64,000 nt of DNA from Nemophila menziesii (GCA_029959085.1 JARWIR010000018.1:18661001-18725000); one strand, 5' to 3'. Shown: positions 46,136-57,644, numbered from the stretch's first letter. The notes: generated by a model from the sequence alone, not told the origin. Program-made: numbers and translations.

Positions 46136-48552
46136 CAAAGGATTTCATTAAGTGAATAAAATGAACATCCTTTGCCAACAATATGGTTCAGGTCATAACT
46201 ATTATGATGTAGCCTAAAATTTCATGAAATTTTCCAATATCTTTAGTACTATAAAAGACATTCATAGAAAATTAACTACTACAAAAAATAATAGTTCTCA
46301 TAGTCAACCTTTGCCAAATAATAAAGAACCATTTGTTCTGAAGACAGTTCTATATTATGTAGAACACTTATTGTTTGTCATGAACATGGGTACTGGATTT
46401 TATCCCATAAGAACAATGATTGAGACCAAATTGTGCCAAAAAAATTTGCACCTAAGATATCATGTAGATACAAGGTTTGATTACTTCGCAAGCTCAACTA
46501 CTTGTGCAAAACCATTGACTTCAACACTATTGCTGTCATCTAAATATATCCATATTATACAAACTAAATTTACATTCATGGTACACTATATAGGTCTCTC
46601 AATCTCTTGTCACAAGGTCTGTTGCTCCTAACTCCAAAATCCACATAAAATAAGATCAATTAGCAACATGGTGCTAGCAATAGATGCAAAAATCATAAGA
46701 AGAAGATAGTGATACTATACTAGGCTCGCAAGCTAAATGAAACAACTTGTCATAAATGTAGCATCTGATCTTACTCTTTTATTTTGTATAATCATACTTT
46801 ATTTTCTTGTGACTATTGATGTTGATCTTCTTTGAACCAGATATATCACCCTTTCCTTTCAATCCTCTTGCTCTAACTGCACTTCTGTGAGAGCTAGACT
46901 TGGTAATATATGTTCAAGTATGAGGTCAAGAAACCTCAAATACACTCATTCTTGAGTACAACACAAGTAGCATCATCAAACGTATTGATGTTATTATGAG
47001 TCATTCACTTTTTAATACTTCAAATTATTTGAAAGAGATTGATGATCACTTGAATTTGTTGTTCTTAATTGAGGATATCACCATATGTCTACACTGTTCT
47101 AGTCACTTTAATCATTGCCCTTAGATGTATTAAATGACATAACCATGTGTCCTTTTATGAGTATAATCGTTCATGTCCGCTAATGCAACATTAAATGACA
47201 TAACCATGTGTCCTTTTATGAGTATAATCGTTCATGTCCGCTAATGCAACATCAACATGGTAGTATCCTTGATCATCTGCTTAAGAGTGTTCCCACATAT
47301 CATAAGTTCTATGATACTTGTAATACTCATACACTAATCCATTCATATAACTTATCAATATTTACTTATTAATAAAGTATTTCTAACTTAAAACTTGATA
47401 AGTCAATGTGTTCCTCGTGTGATGAATCAGAAGCCTTTCTCAAGGTCAAACATCACATTATTTACAACCTCAAATTCTAGTTCCTCGAGTACTCAGTGTA
47501 ACTCGATTTCTCATAGGGTATATATGACCATTCATCCTTGTCCTTTCTCTAATGGTTAAAAGCATGTTACTCATAGCCATTTTCTAGTATATCTAGAGAC
47601 TTTCATTTATATATATAAAATATATTCAATGATATTATTGCCTCAAAATGTAAATTGAACTCGTAAATAGAAAGCAAAAGAAGTGAAACAGAAAGTTCAC
47701 TATTTTCCCAATCATGAATCAACATACTTTTGTTTATTTAATTATAATTCAATTTCATCAAGACAAAATGCTAAGTTCTCTATAGAACTCACACTATTCC
47801 AATACAATAAATTAAGATTCAATACATTAGACTCGTATGATCTAGAGGTTATGGAATCAAACTTATCCATAAAATAACCCAAATTTGAATATATACATAT
47901 GCAATTGACAAAATATATCATATAAACTAACAATTCATGTATCAAACACATTTAAGATACACTAATTAACTTATATAAAATATCTAGATTTTCACATTTA
48001 TTGGGTTATGTGAAGGCATGATTAACTCATTCTATACACAAAAATTAATTTCATGTTTAGCACAATAAGAGCATAAGTACACATGTTTATAAGTTAAAAA
48101 TATATGCATATGTATTAAACATGATAAAATAACCCCCTTATTAACCTAAATGACAGCATACATAATGTATATAATGATATCGAATAAGAACAATAACTAA
48201 TCAAAAAACACTAGCAGCCTAGCGGTTAGCTGCACTACGCAAAGTGGCTAGAGATTGGTAGTTTGATATATCAAAACGACGGCGTTTAATGTCGTCTTCT
48301 TCAGCCGCCCAAAACCGAAAACTCCATTAAAAAACTTCAAAAAAACGTATCTTTTTTGTTTTAAGTCTGTTTTTGCCAGAATTTTCATCACTACGTTCCT
48401 TATTTCAAATAGAATACAAATCTATACATTTATTCAATTTAAATGAATTTCAAAAAAAACCCATATAATAAAAATATACACAAGATATAGTATACATACA
48501 TGTATATATGCATTTTCTACACAAAAGAACATTTACAATCAATGAATATTGT
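46136..48552 (-). pseudogene. Decayed copia interior, copy B, 5' half
   Basis: This continues copy A homology from the CAAAG site (18766) to the primer site, corresponding to gag, protease and integrase, but only scraps are readable. Short plus-strand frames such as 46224-46631 are chance openings. Confidence 0.75.
47131..47252. repeat. 61-bp tandem duplication, copy B only
   Basis: The unit starting taaatgacataaccatgtgt and ending cgctaatgcaacat occurs twice in direct succession. Copy A has it once (about 19763-19823). Confidence 0.93.
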
Positions 48553-48564
48553 GCTCTTATACCA
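48553..48564 (-). promoter_or_regulatory. Copia primer binding site, copy B
   Basis: Minus-strand TGGTATAAGAGC differs by one base from the initiator tRNA-Met site TGGTATCAGAGC, and lies two bases from the LTR. Confidence 0.85.
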
Positions 48565-48566
48565 TA

Positions 48567-48635
48567 TGTAATAAATTTAAAGGGTTCTAGACAAACCTTT
48601 TAGGCGGGATTAAGAATTGAAATGCTTTCTGGTGT
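48567..48635 (-). mobile_element. Copia 5' LTR, copy B, inner piece
   Basis: The first 69 bp of the LTR, ending ggtgt, where a gypsy element begins. The LTR resumes at 61662. Confidence 0.92.
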
Positions 48636-49469
48636 TGATGTCTCCTCATTTATCATGAATTAATATTAGTTGGAGACATCATTTTTAATTTTTTAGAATT
48701 CTAAATACTTGATTTTCACATGATATAGTGCACTTTCGTATATCTAGTCTTGATTTGATGAATTATTATTTTTAGAGCATATTGGGTCTAATTATTTACT
48801 TAGTTTGAAGCTTTAAAGATGTATATGGAGATTAATTATATGCCAAGCCAATTCTAAGAGATAAAGGAAAGAAGATATACATGGAAATCGGAGAAAAGAA
48901 AGGAAAAACTAGGATATAGAAAGATAAAGTTGCCAAATAAATCTGAATTCCAGCACCCACAACCACAAAAGGGCTTATATCTCAAGATTGGTTAGGAATT
49001 ATGAAGAATGGTCAAGAGCAAAGTTAAAGAGCTTTTCGAGACGATCGGTTTCGACTATTGGAACGCATCAAACGGATAAGTATTGAAGCACTTATGACCA
49101 AAACAAACACGTGGATGATTGTTACCTTTTTCTATATTTTAGGGTTACGAATTTGAGTTGGGCTAGGAGTCCATTACTTGTCTTCTACTCCAAGAAAACG
49201 AATTAGGGCTTCTAAACACCTATAAATACACCCTTATATCACTTGTAAATCATCCTTGCTCAGTTCTAAACCTTATATTAATTCTTAGTTATTGTAGAGA
49301 GCAAGATGTAGTCTTTTATTCAATCTTTTAGTTTAAATCCTTCAGGTATGAACTAATTTTACCATAGCTTGGGTTTTGCATTATGTATAATATATGAATT
49401 CTATTTTCTTCCTATCTAAGTTTCTTTTTGAACTATATGTTTTAATGTGATATTAGCTGCTTACCCATA
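48636..49469 (+). mobile_element. 5' LTR of composite gypsy, first piece
   Basis: It parallels 60128-60958 and stops after gcttacccata, where the sequence switches to the NHL-bearing segment. Confidence 0.9.
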
Positions 49470-50139
49470 AATTTATATTAAAAATAAATACTCTTGTATA
49501 TGACTGGTTTTCTTTATTATATATATATTTTTTTAATTTTATAAGAGTGTATTGTATTTATAACTTTATGGTTAATGGTCACCCTTGTGGTTTGTTTTTT
49601 GCTATTTTCTTTATGCTAAATTCATTCTATCGTTACTCAACTATTTAATATCTCTTAAAAGGGTAAGACTTTCATTCATTGGTCCAATATTCAATCACAA
49701 CTATTGATCATTATAACAAAACACATGTCATTATATTAATAAGTCAATTACTTTTACAAGTGTAAAACATGGGGTATGTATATTAATATAACTGGTACAA
49801 AATCATCCAATATTGAATAGAAGAATTTTTCCTCTTAAAAACAAAGTTACCGTTGTATTACTTTGCTCATAAGGTTTTTCAAAACCTACCCTCTTAAGAG
49901 TTTGGTTCAAATAAAACTCAACTTCCTTTCTATGTAAATAAATATATTATTATCAAATAAATTTCATCATCAATGGATTTTCCTACTCTTTCTCTTTGTG
50001 ATGATACAATATTTATGATGATATAATATTTATTATAAAATGAATTAGATTACCAGAGTTAAATATCTGAGTAAAAATAAATCAAATGTAAGTAACATCA
50101 TTTACCTTTATTGATATTACTTTCTTTGTTCGTTTTTCA

Positions 50140-50598
50140 TCAGAGCATAACCTTACAACCTTACAAAGATTAGAGACGCGATCTTAACTCCAAAGGTAAT
50201 CAACCCATCACCACTCAGATCCTCCTTGAACGGCCTCGTTTCCGACATTAACATAGGTCATGTTAAAGTTCGTGTCAAAATATGTACGGTTTTTATTGGG
50301 CTGGAAGAAGGGTGGGGAAATGGTTTGTGCGAGAATCACATTGTGCCTCTGATACAACAGGGTTAACTTTTGTGATTAACACTGTGAGGTTGCTATTGGC
50401 AGATACTGTGGTGTTTTCAATAACAAGCGGTGAAAAGGTGGCAAAGGAGATTTGGACTATAGGTATCCGAGGACGGAGTAGAATCCAAAGGATAAAGCTT
50501 ACACATTCCATCATGGGTAAAACAATCAAGAATATGGCGGCCACGCGGCACATGAGTGTCTGCACGATTTGGCGGTGGTAACTCTTGGAATACAACAA
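50140..50598 (-). pseudogene. LEA-2/NHL-like gene fragment, copy within gypsy
   Basis: The minus strand reads CRVAAIFLIVLPMMECVSFI then LWILLRPRIPIVQIS, a transmembrane helix followed by RP-x-x-P, and ANSNLTVLITK. A 67-bp GT...CAG interval here has a consensus acceptor (TTCTTCCAG), better than copy A, and joins to PNKNRTYFDTNFNMTYVNVG. DGLITFGVKIASLIFVRL follows in another frame. It corresponds to NDR1/HIN1-like LEA-2 proteins of the plasma membrane, but is incomplete. Confidence 0.6.
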
Positions 50599-50669
50599 AG
50601 CAAGTAGAAGGAAAAAAAGTAATACAAAAGATATCCGAGAAATAGAACTACATGGACCATTTTGTAAAT

Positions 50670-50888
50670 TGTTGAAAAGGTAGTTAGAAATATGATAGAA
50701 TAGATTCTTAGCTTAGTGAGCAAGCTACAATAGATAGCTATATAAATGTACAATTCTATTTTCTTTTTCACATAATACGATTGAATTTTTCTCTCTTCTA
50801 TCTCTCTTATCTTTCTCTGCAATATTTCTTGCTTCCTCTTCAATGGAGTCTTGAAGCTTCTTGTTCTACAATTTAACATGGTATCAGA
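50670..50888 (+). mobile_element. Short copia LTR (201 bp) and initiator tRNA-Met primer site
   Basis: The LTR runs tgttgaaaagg to ttctaca (50870) with ctatataaatg as TATA box. The primer site tggtatcaga is at 50879-50888. It is followed by a gag ATG at 50929. Confidence 0.8.
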
Positions 50889-50928
50889 TGACAATCCTTT
50901 CTGCATCTGCTAAATCTTCTTCTCAGCT

Positions 50929-51205
50929 ATGGTGCAACAAACTATAGTTACAGAAGATCTCTCAAGTCCGTACTACATTCATCCTAGTGAGAACACAGAG
51001 GCTTCTATAGTTTCTGAGGTTTTAAGTGGTGACAATTACCTTTCTTGGGCGAGAGCTATTGAAATCTCACTCTCGGTCAAGAACAAGCTTGAATTTATCA
51101 ATGGTGACATTCATCAACCGCCATTAACAGACCTCTCACTCTTCTCAGCTTGGAATCGAGCAAATAACTTGGTACTTTCCTGGCTCCTCAACTCTATTTC
51201 TAAAG
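50929..51205 (+). pseudogene. Copia gag N-terminus (RE/Retrofit type), truncated
   Basis: MVQQTIVTEDLSSPYYIHPS, then VSEVLSGDNYLSWARAIEIS, FINGDIHQPP and NNLVLSWLLNSISK, the conserved start of RE/Retrofit gag. It is cut after about 92 residues at the junction with the reversed gypsy gag. Confidence 0.88.
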
Positions 51206-51687
51206 TATCCATGTAGTGGACATCTTGCCAACATCTTTTGATATCTCGTCCATGCTTCGCCAACACTCTCTCCGGCTTCTTGTAAGAAATTCATAGGATC
51301 CAATAGTTCCTTCACTCGCATACTTTTAGGATAAAATTTATCAAGGAATCTTTCTTGAATCTTGTCCCAATTGGTTATTAGCTCGGGAGGTTGATCATCT
51401 AACCAATCGCTTGCTTTCCCGGTCAAGAAAAATTGAAACATTAAATAATACATTTGTTCTTGCGTAACACCTTCATTAATGTAGGCATCACAGAATTGCA
51501 TGAATTTCTGAACAGATCTGACCGGATCTTGATTTGTATCACCATTAAATTTTCCATAGCTCGCGAATTGATTGATTAAATCAGGACCAGGCTTGAATCT
51601 AACGGCTTGGATAGTTGGGACACGAATCCCAATGCGTGTAACTCGAAATTGACTAGTAAAACCTAGCTCTAACCGTTGATTAGCCAT
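51206..51687 (-). pseudogene. Gypsy gag N-terminal part, minus strand
   Basis: It begins MANQRLELGFTSQFRVTRIG and contains the capsid domain (NQDPVRSVQKFMQFCDAYIN, FQFFLTGKASDWLDDQPP, WDKIQERFLDKFYPKS, GESVGEAWTRYQKMLARCPL). Open and undamaged up to HGY, where it meets copia gag sequence (tail-to-tail junction at ~51205). It belongs with the LTR at 51817. Confidence 0.92.
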
Positions 51688-51792
51688 CTAAAACCTGAAA
51701 AAGACTAAAACAAAAAGAAAACGCGTAAAACTGAAAACAAATAAAAACTTCTACACTAAATAAACACAAAATAGATTTAACTTAAAGATAAA

Positions 51793-51810
51793 TCCCCGGC
51801 AGCGGCGCCA
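51793..51810 (-). promoter_or_regulatory. tRNA-Asp primer binding site, minus strand
   Basis: Minus-strand TGGCGCCGCTGCCGGGGA has a single difference from the plant tRNA-Asp complement, and lies six bases from the LTR. Confidence 0.92.
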
Positions 51811-51816
51811 AAAACT

Positions 51817-53314
51817 TGGTGGGGGCAAAGGTGTGATAAAATAATAGATAAATAAAGATAATAATAAAGAGCACACACCCTTGAGAACCACAGAACTCAC
51901 TGCAAGTATCACAGATCGTTTACAAGTTTTAATGATAAGTCAAGTTCGATCGCAGGGATTTAATTCGTTAGATCTACTTATGTTTAACAAGCGTAGATGA
52001 ATTTATATGTTTTAGAATAAAATATAAAAAGATAAAATAATATGAATAACTATCTGATGAGAAATAATAAATAAGAATGCAGATAAATAATTATGAATGT
52101 AAGTCTAATAGATTAGGGTCACTAATATGAGTCTGTTTTACTAAGTTGTTATTCTAACCTGTCACGGATTAAGAATTATATATTAATCAGGATTCTAAAT
52201 TCTACCTAGCCTCTATTAGGCTTAGGAGCAACCTCTCCACTACCAAGGATTCCTGAGTAATGATTGGTGATTAAATCAAACCTTTATGGCTATCTAGTTA
52301 GGCAAAGGATCAAAACTAGACAATTATGTGGTGTTGTCAATTACTAAGAATAAGCCTAAGATTGGACAAATCTAGGGTTGTAACAATAAGTCAAAACACA
52401 TAATAACAATATACGCCAAGCTCAATCAATTAAAATAACAGATAGTATTAATGAATGTAGACAAAATAATAACCCAACAATTAAAAGTAAAACTTACAGA
52501 ATAAAAGCTTAGAAATATGGCTGAGGATAAATCTACAGCTAATTACCCTAAATATAGAGAAGGTGAGATGTAGAAGAGGAGTTTGTCACTCTCCAACTTC
52601 TTCTTCTTGTCTTCCTCTATAGGTCAGCTTGCTTCTTGAATGAATAGCTTGATACTAAGGATTAATAATTGTGTAAGGACTAAGCTAATGTTTAGAACTG
52701 AGCAAGGACATGTTTACAATGGTATAAGGGTGTATATATAGGTGTTTAGGAACCCTAATTCGTTTTCTTGAAGGAGAAGGTAAGTAGTAGACTCCAAGCC
52801 CAACTCAAATTCGTAACCCTAAAACATGGAATCAGACCCGTTTTTGTTTTGGTCTTAGCAGCTTCAATACTCATCCGTTTGACGCGTATGAATAGTCGAA
52901 ATTCATTGTCTCGGAAAGATCATCAAATTTTCTCTTGACCGTTTCTCCAGATTCCACACCTATTTTGAGATATAATCTGATTTGTGGTCGTAGGTGCTGG
53001 AATTCAGATTTAAGGCAGCTTTTCCTTTTCCATGATTTTAGCTTTTCTTTCCTTATCTCCAATTACCATGCTTATCTCTTTCCATATCTTTTAGTATTTG
53101 ACTTGGAATCTAATTAATCTCCATAATTATCTATAAAGATTCACACGAAATAAATAATTAAACCCAATATGCTCTAAAAACAATAATTTACTAAATCAAG
53201 ACTCAAAATAGGAAAGTGTAACATTTCTCAAGAAAAACGATTAGAAAGACTTCTAAATCACTACAAATGATGTCTCATCTTAACATAAATCTATCACAAA
53301 TGAGGAGACATCAC
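51817..53314 (-). mobile_element. Complete gypsy LTR, family 1, minus strand (1498 bp)
   Basis: On the plus strand it runs tggtgggggc to gaggagacatca. It is very close to the fragment at 14-1378. Its outer end meets the remaining end of the composite gypsy's 5' LTR (53315). No partner LTR is present, so this is a 5' end plus partial gag only. Confidence 0.93.
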
Positions 53315-53382
53315 ATATCTTTTATTATACTATTTTATCACACCCTAAACAACACCAAGTTTTTGGTGCTGCTGCCAGGGAC
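53315..53382 (+). mobile_element. 5' LTR end and primer site of composite gypsy
   Basis: catatcttttattatactat to caacacca (53358) matches 61618-61661. The primer site tggtgctgctgccaggga (53365-53382) is a mutated tRNA-Asp site. Confidence 0.88.
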
Positions 53383-53480
53383 TTGTACCTCGTTAGCGTG
53401 TGGGTTATCTATTTCGAGTAGTAGTTTTTAATTAATTTTTATTTTTCAGTTTTAATTTTTATTTTTCCAGATTTACGCTT

Positions 53481-54256
53481 GTGGGTTGCTTTAGTCTTTT
53501 TCAGGTTTCAACAGTGTTTCATCTTTGGCCTCCTCTACCGGAGCCCGAGAGGAGCTTCACAGCTTATAACAGATGTACCCGAGATGAAAGAGACTTGAGA
53601 AGAGCTATGGCAGAAGTACAAGATCCAATAGATTCACCACTTGTCCCTGGAGGACAACAACAAATACCACCGGTAGGAGGTAATGGAGTCAACAACAATA
53701 ATAATCATAACAGAGTTTAGCAAGACCTCCCAGGCTTGGGAGTACAGTTTCATATTCAACCATTAGGTTATCATCCTCCAGAGATCCTGAATATCAAATT
53801 TAGGCCCGATCCAGGCATGCTTAGTCAATTTCAAAGTTTTGGACTCTTCAGTGTTGTAGCAATTCAAGATCCGGTAAGAGCGATTCAGAAGTTCATGCAG
53901 ATTTGTGATGCCTATGTGACTCCAAAAATTACACGCGAGCAACTATATTGTCATATGTTTTTGTTCTTTCTGACCGGTAAAGTTGGTGAGTGGCTAGATA
54001 GGCAAGCACCAGGTACAATTAATACATGGGCAGAACTTCAAGCCGCATTCTTTAACCATTTTCATCCGAAGAGTATGAGACTCAAAGACCAAAGCGAGCT
54101 TTCAAAGTGTTGTCAAGAGAATGGAGAAGAAGTAGGAGACGCATGGACAAGTTTTCAACAGAAGTTAGCTAGATGTCCACTCCATGGTTACACCCCATCT
54201 TTACAGTTAGCCATATTTTATCAAGGTATCAATAGAGAAAGTAGATTGAGGGTAGA
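53481..54256 (+). pseudogene. Gypsy gag of composite element, interrupted
   Basis: The frame continues across a TAG at 53718. It shows RAMAEVQDPIDSPLVPGG, a Gln/Asn-rich spacer, then the capsid domain: FRPDPGMLSQFQSFGLFSVV, QDPVRAIQKFMQICDAYVT, FLFFLTGKVGEWLDRQAPG, LARCPLHGYTPSLQLAIFYQ. It is cut at NRESRLRVD by the family 2 LTR that starts at 54257. Confidence 0.92.
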
Positions 54257-55780
54257 TGATGTCTCCCTAATTTTTATAAATATAAGCCCTTAGGAGACAT
54301 CATTTTAGGTTAAAATTGGTCTGTTTATATTGAGTTTTGTGCTTAATTCGTAATATTCCTATCTCCTGTCTTTATTTGATTAATTGTTACTTTTATAGCA
54401 TATTTGGTTTAATTTGTGTGTTAATGTGAATCTTTAAAGATAATATGGAAATAAATTATATGCCAATTCAATTCTAAGGAAATAAGGAAAGAAAATCTTG
54501 AAGAAATCAGGGGATAGAAGGAAACAGAGTTCAACTAGGAAAGGAAATGCTACCAAATAAATCTGAATTTCTGCAGCTACGTCTAAAGAAGTGAAAATAA
54601 CTCCAAATCCGAGACGATTCTGGAAGATCCCTTTCATAGGTAGATAGATAATTCCTTGAGGATTCTTTTGATACCATACGGGCCAAAAACGGTCCACGAA
54701 GAAAATATGGTAAAACAAGTCAGCAGTAATTATCCTTATCTACTTACGAATTTGAGTTGGGCTTGGACTCTTTTACTTGACCCCTACTCCAAGATTTCGA
54801 CCTAGCACATATATATATTAGTTATAAACCTTATAAAATCATCCCTTGGCTGCATAAGCTTAATATACATACATAACTCATCATAGAAGCAATAAAGAGG
54901 ATCTAGAGGAGGAAGAAGCAAGAGCTAGAGCTTAACTACATAAATTCAACACTTCGCCATCTCTATTCTTTGGGTAAATCAGTATTAGATCTATTTTGTC
55001 TATGAGGTGTTTTATTATGCATAGTTTCTCTTTAGTATTGTAATTATATGAACCATTGATTATTTTTTTCTGTTTTAATTTGAATCTGGGATTTTAATAT
55101 TTAATTGAATTGGTTCTTAATTTCCATTGACTATATTCTTGTGCTTGTTTACTATTTCTGACCTAGCTAATTAGAGATAGGTTTAGTAGTTAAGCTATTC
55201 ACTTTGGTGGGAAAGTGATCGCCTTGACGGGGGGTTTAATTACAGAATTAGAATATAGACGTGTGGTATTCGTTACTGACCCTGACGGGCTTGACTAACC
55301 ACGTAGCCAATTGGGTATAGATATTAATCATCTGAAAGTAGCTTATAACCGCCCTGACGGGGTTTGTAATACCGTAGGATAGCTCCTAAGTCCACCCTGA
55401 CGGGGTTTAGGAGATTATAGAGTCCTGACTATTGTGAAATTTCCCATTCACCCTTATTCTTGGTAATCATAGATTCAATAGGATAGATTCATACTTGCAT
55501 CTCCTTATCTTATTTGCATACTTGTTTATCATTTATTATTTATTTTATTTTGTTTAATTAGAAAGCAAACTCCCTTTCTATTTATCCTTTTAATCAAAGC
55601 AATTCAAGCTATCTATTCTAATATTGAACACGAAGATAGAATAACTACTTAAATTCCTGTGGAGATGATAATCCCGTATTTACTTATCTATTACTTGGAA
55701 CGACTCGTATACTTGCGGTCTGTGGATCCTTTATTCTATTACTTTTATTGCTTTATTTTATAACACACCAAGACCCACCA
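54257..55780 (+). mobile_element. Gypsy LTR, family 2, complete (1524 bp)
   Basis: It starts tgatgtctccctaattttta and ends gacccacca. The tRNA-Asp-like primer site tggcgccgctgccgggaa follows at 55787-55804. It is inserted in the composite's gag. No second LTR of this family is found downstream, so the inserted element has lost its 3' end or been recombined. Confidence 0.92.
55220..55405. repeat. Interspersed ccctgacgggg repeats in family 2 LTR
   Basis: cgccttgacggggggttt, accctgacgggcttg, cgccctgacggggtttg and caccctgacggggttta occur within 180 bp, at intervals of about 50-60 bp. They are G/C-rich islands in AT-rich sequence. Confidence 0.85.
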
Positions 55781-55907
55781 AGTATTTGGCGCCGCTGCCG
55801 GGAATTTAAAGCGGTTATTATATTTGTGATTAAGTTAGGTTAGTAGTTTTAGTTGTTTTCAGTTTTACGTTTGTTTTGTTTAGTCTCTTTTCAGGATTTA
55901 TTTAGGT

Positions 55908-57098
55908 ATGGATATATCCCTCTATCAAGAGCAAAATCCACCACTTTTGATGTCTCGTTATCAAGGTCAAATTCCACCATAGTCCTGGTTGGAACAACTG
56001 CAAGACTCTTTTGATAAAATATTTACTTTTGATAAAATATTTACTTTTGATAATTTGACACGGGGGAGCTTGACGGATCATGAATTTAGGCTCAGAAGGT
56101 TGGAGGAATCCCTCAATTGTTTAAATGCGAAAAGCGATACTATCATATCATTAGTGCAAGTCATGCAACAAAATCATCAATTAATGGAGCAACGATTGAC
56201 GCAACTCACAGAAACAATTGAGAAATTACAACAAGTTCCATCTATGAAAACGAGCCAAAGTACAAATTTTGATGAAGAGACCATTCAAATTGATAGCGAT
56301 GTTTGGTTCGATGTAGCTACAGAGTTTAGCCTTCAAGAAGAGAAGGAAGTAGAATCGCCACAAGTTGCACCTAGTGAACTAGAGATTCCAACAGTAGAAG
56401 AATCAACCACGCTAAGCATAGATGAGTCAATTGTTGGTAATCGAGTCGAAATTGAAATTAAACCCTGTGAAGGGAAGTTTACATCCATGAAAAATCCAGC
56501 CAAGCAGCGTTTAGAGGAATCAAATATTGAGGTCTTGGTTACAAAAGAGATAGAAGAAGAAGATACTAGGATGGATTCACCACCTAGTACTCCATTGATG
56601 TCATTACCCAATCCTATCAAGACTAATCATTCAATAGATGACATCGATAAAGCATTTCTAGAGGTGTGCAAAGAAGACAAAACCAACACCCAAATGCTTG
56701 AAAGTGATACAAAATAACTCACACCGCAACAAGTAGTCACAGAAGTTATTTCGAAAACAAATGAGAATGCGAGTGTAGAGATCGAGATTGAAAACGTGGC
56801 CCTCATAACAAAAGAAAGTTCTGAAACATCCCTTGTTTTGGACAAAATTCTAGAGGAGGTGTTTCTTGAGTTCCCCATTGTTCCAGAAGTATCTAAAGAG
56901 GTTAAAGAGAAGGACCACCACCATGAACCCGTGAAGAGGAGAGCCATAGATGAGTTTGGGATCGGAACCACGGTTGCTTGGAAGGCCTCCAAAAAAGAAA
57001 ATAGGCCACGAGGTTTCAAAAATGCGTGGATGGGACCATTTGTTGTTACTCGAGTAGTGACACCAAAATTAATAGAGATACAACCTTCGAGAGGTTAA
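55908..57098 (+). pseudogene. Unusual gypsy reading frame: coiled coil plus integrase-end-like tail
   Basis: It starts at ATG 55908 (MDISLYQEQNPPLLM), with in-frame stops at 55980 and 56715 but the same frame throughout (about 396 codons). There is no gag capsid domain. An 18-bp tandem duplication gives FDKIFTFDKIFTFDN. A heptad-rich region follows (EFRLRRLEESLNCLNAKSDT, MEQRLTQLTETIEKLQQV), then a long acidic, Ser/Thr/Glu-rich stretch. The tail FGIGTTVAWKASKKENRPRG, FKNAWMGPFVVTRVV resembles the C-terminal end of plant gypsy integrases. After the stop, the phrase gacgttaaataaaagtgctc and gggagacaccccaag is typical of the region after pol in Athila-like elements. The function of the first part is unknown. 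Confidence 0.6.
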
Positions 57099-57396
57099 AG
57101 AACGCAAATTGTAGACATATACAACCTCACCCACTGCTGGGGAGGCTACATACTCAAAGGATAATGGAGGTAACCCGTCAAACTTTAAATGACGTTAAAT
57201 AAAAGTGCTCTTGGGAGACACCCCAAGCTTTAATTGTTTTCTTAGTTTATTTTTTTAGTATATATTATTTATTCACGCATTTTTTTAGTTGATAGTGAAT
57301 TATTAAGGAAGGTATTAGTGTTTTTGATGTTAAGGTACTAAGAAAATCGAGTCTGGGAGAGAAACGGAATTTTTGTGCGCATGTTCTGACCTCCCA

Positions 57397-57644
57397 CCGG
57401 TATACCGGGCCTTACCGGCGGTATACCGCGTGTCAGAAACACGAACCCACGGGTACTAGTCACGTGTTCATTCCAGAAAGTTGATTTTCGAAGGATGGCA
57501 GCACCGGTATACCGGGCAATTCCTCCGGTATACCAGACAGACCAAAACCCGAGCCCACGTGTTCGCAACTCGTGTTTTTAGACGAAGCATGGAATTCAAG
57601 GAACAGAAGCTCCTGTATACCGGGCAATACCGGTGGTATACCGC
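57397..57644. repeat. Three ~107-bp units with paired CCGGTATACCGG palindromes
   Basis: Palindromes or near-palindromes start at 57397, 57418, 57504, 57525, 57612 and 57633. In each pair the spacing is 21 bp, and successive pairs are 107 and 108 bp apart. The core ggtatacc is kept in nearly all; sequence between pairs has diverged. The array lies in the 3' region of the gypsy interior. Confidence 0.92.

Larger units (their letters stand above)
49470..51205 (+). repeat. Third copy of the NHL/copia-LTR segment inside the gypsy LTR
   Basis: From aatttatattaaaaataaat on it is nearly identical to 62790-64000 and less similar to 22320-23721. It extends past the window's other copy into a copia gag start. 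It ends where a minus-strand gypsy gag begins (about 51205). No copia-like or gypsy-like terminus marks either edge, so it arrived by recombination or repair rather than as a transposon. Confidence 0.85.

Noticed and set aside
57397..57644. CRISPR-like array or satellite
   Set aside because: Only three diverged units inside a retrotransposon in a plant genome; the spacers are not unique inserts between constant repeats.
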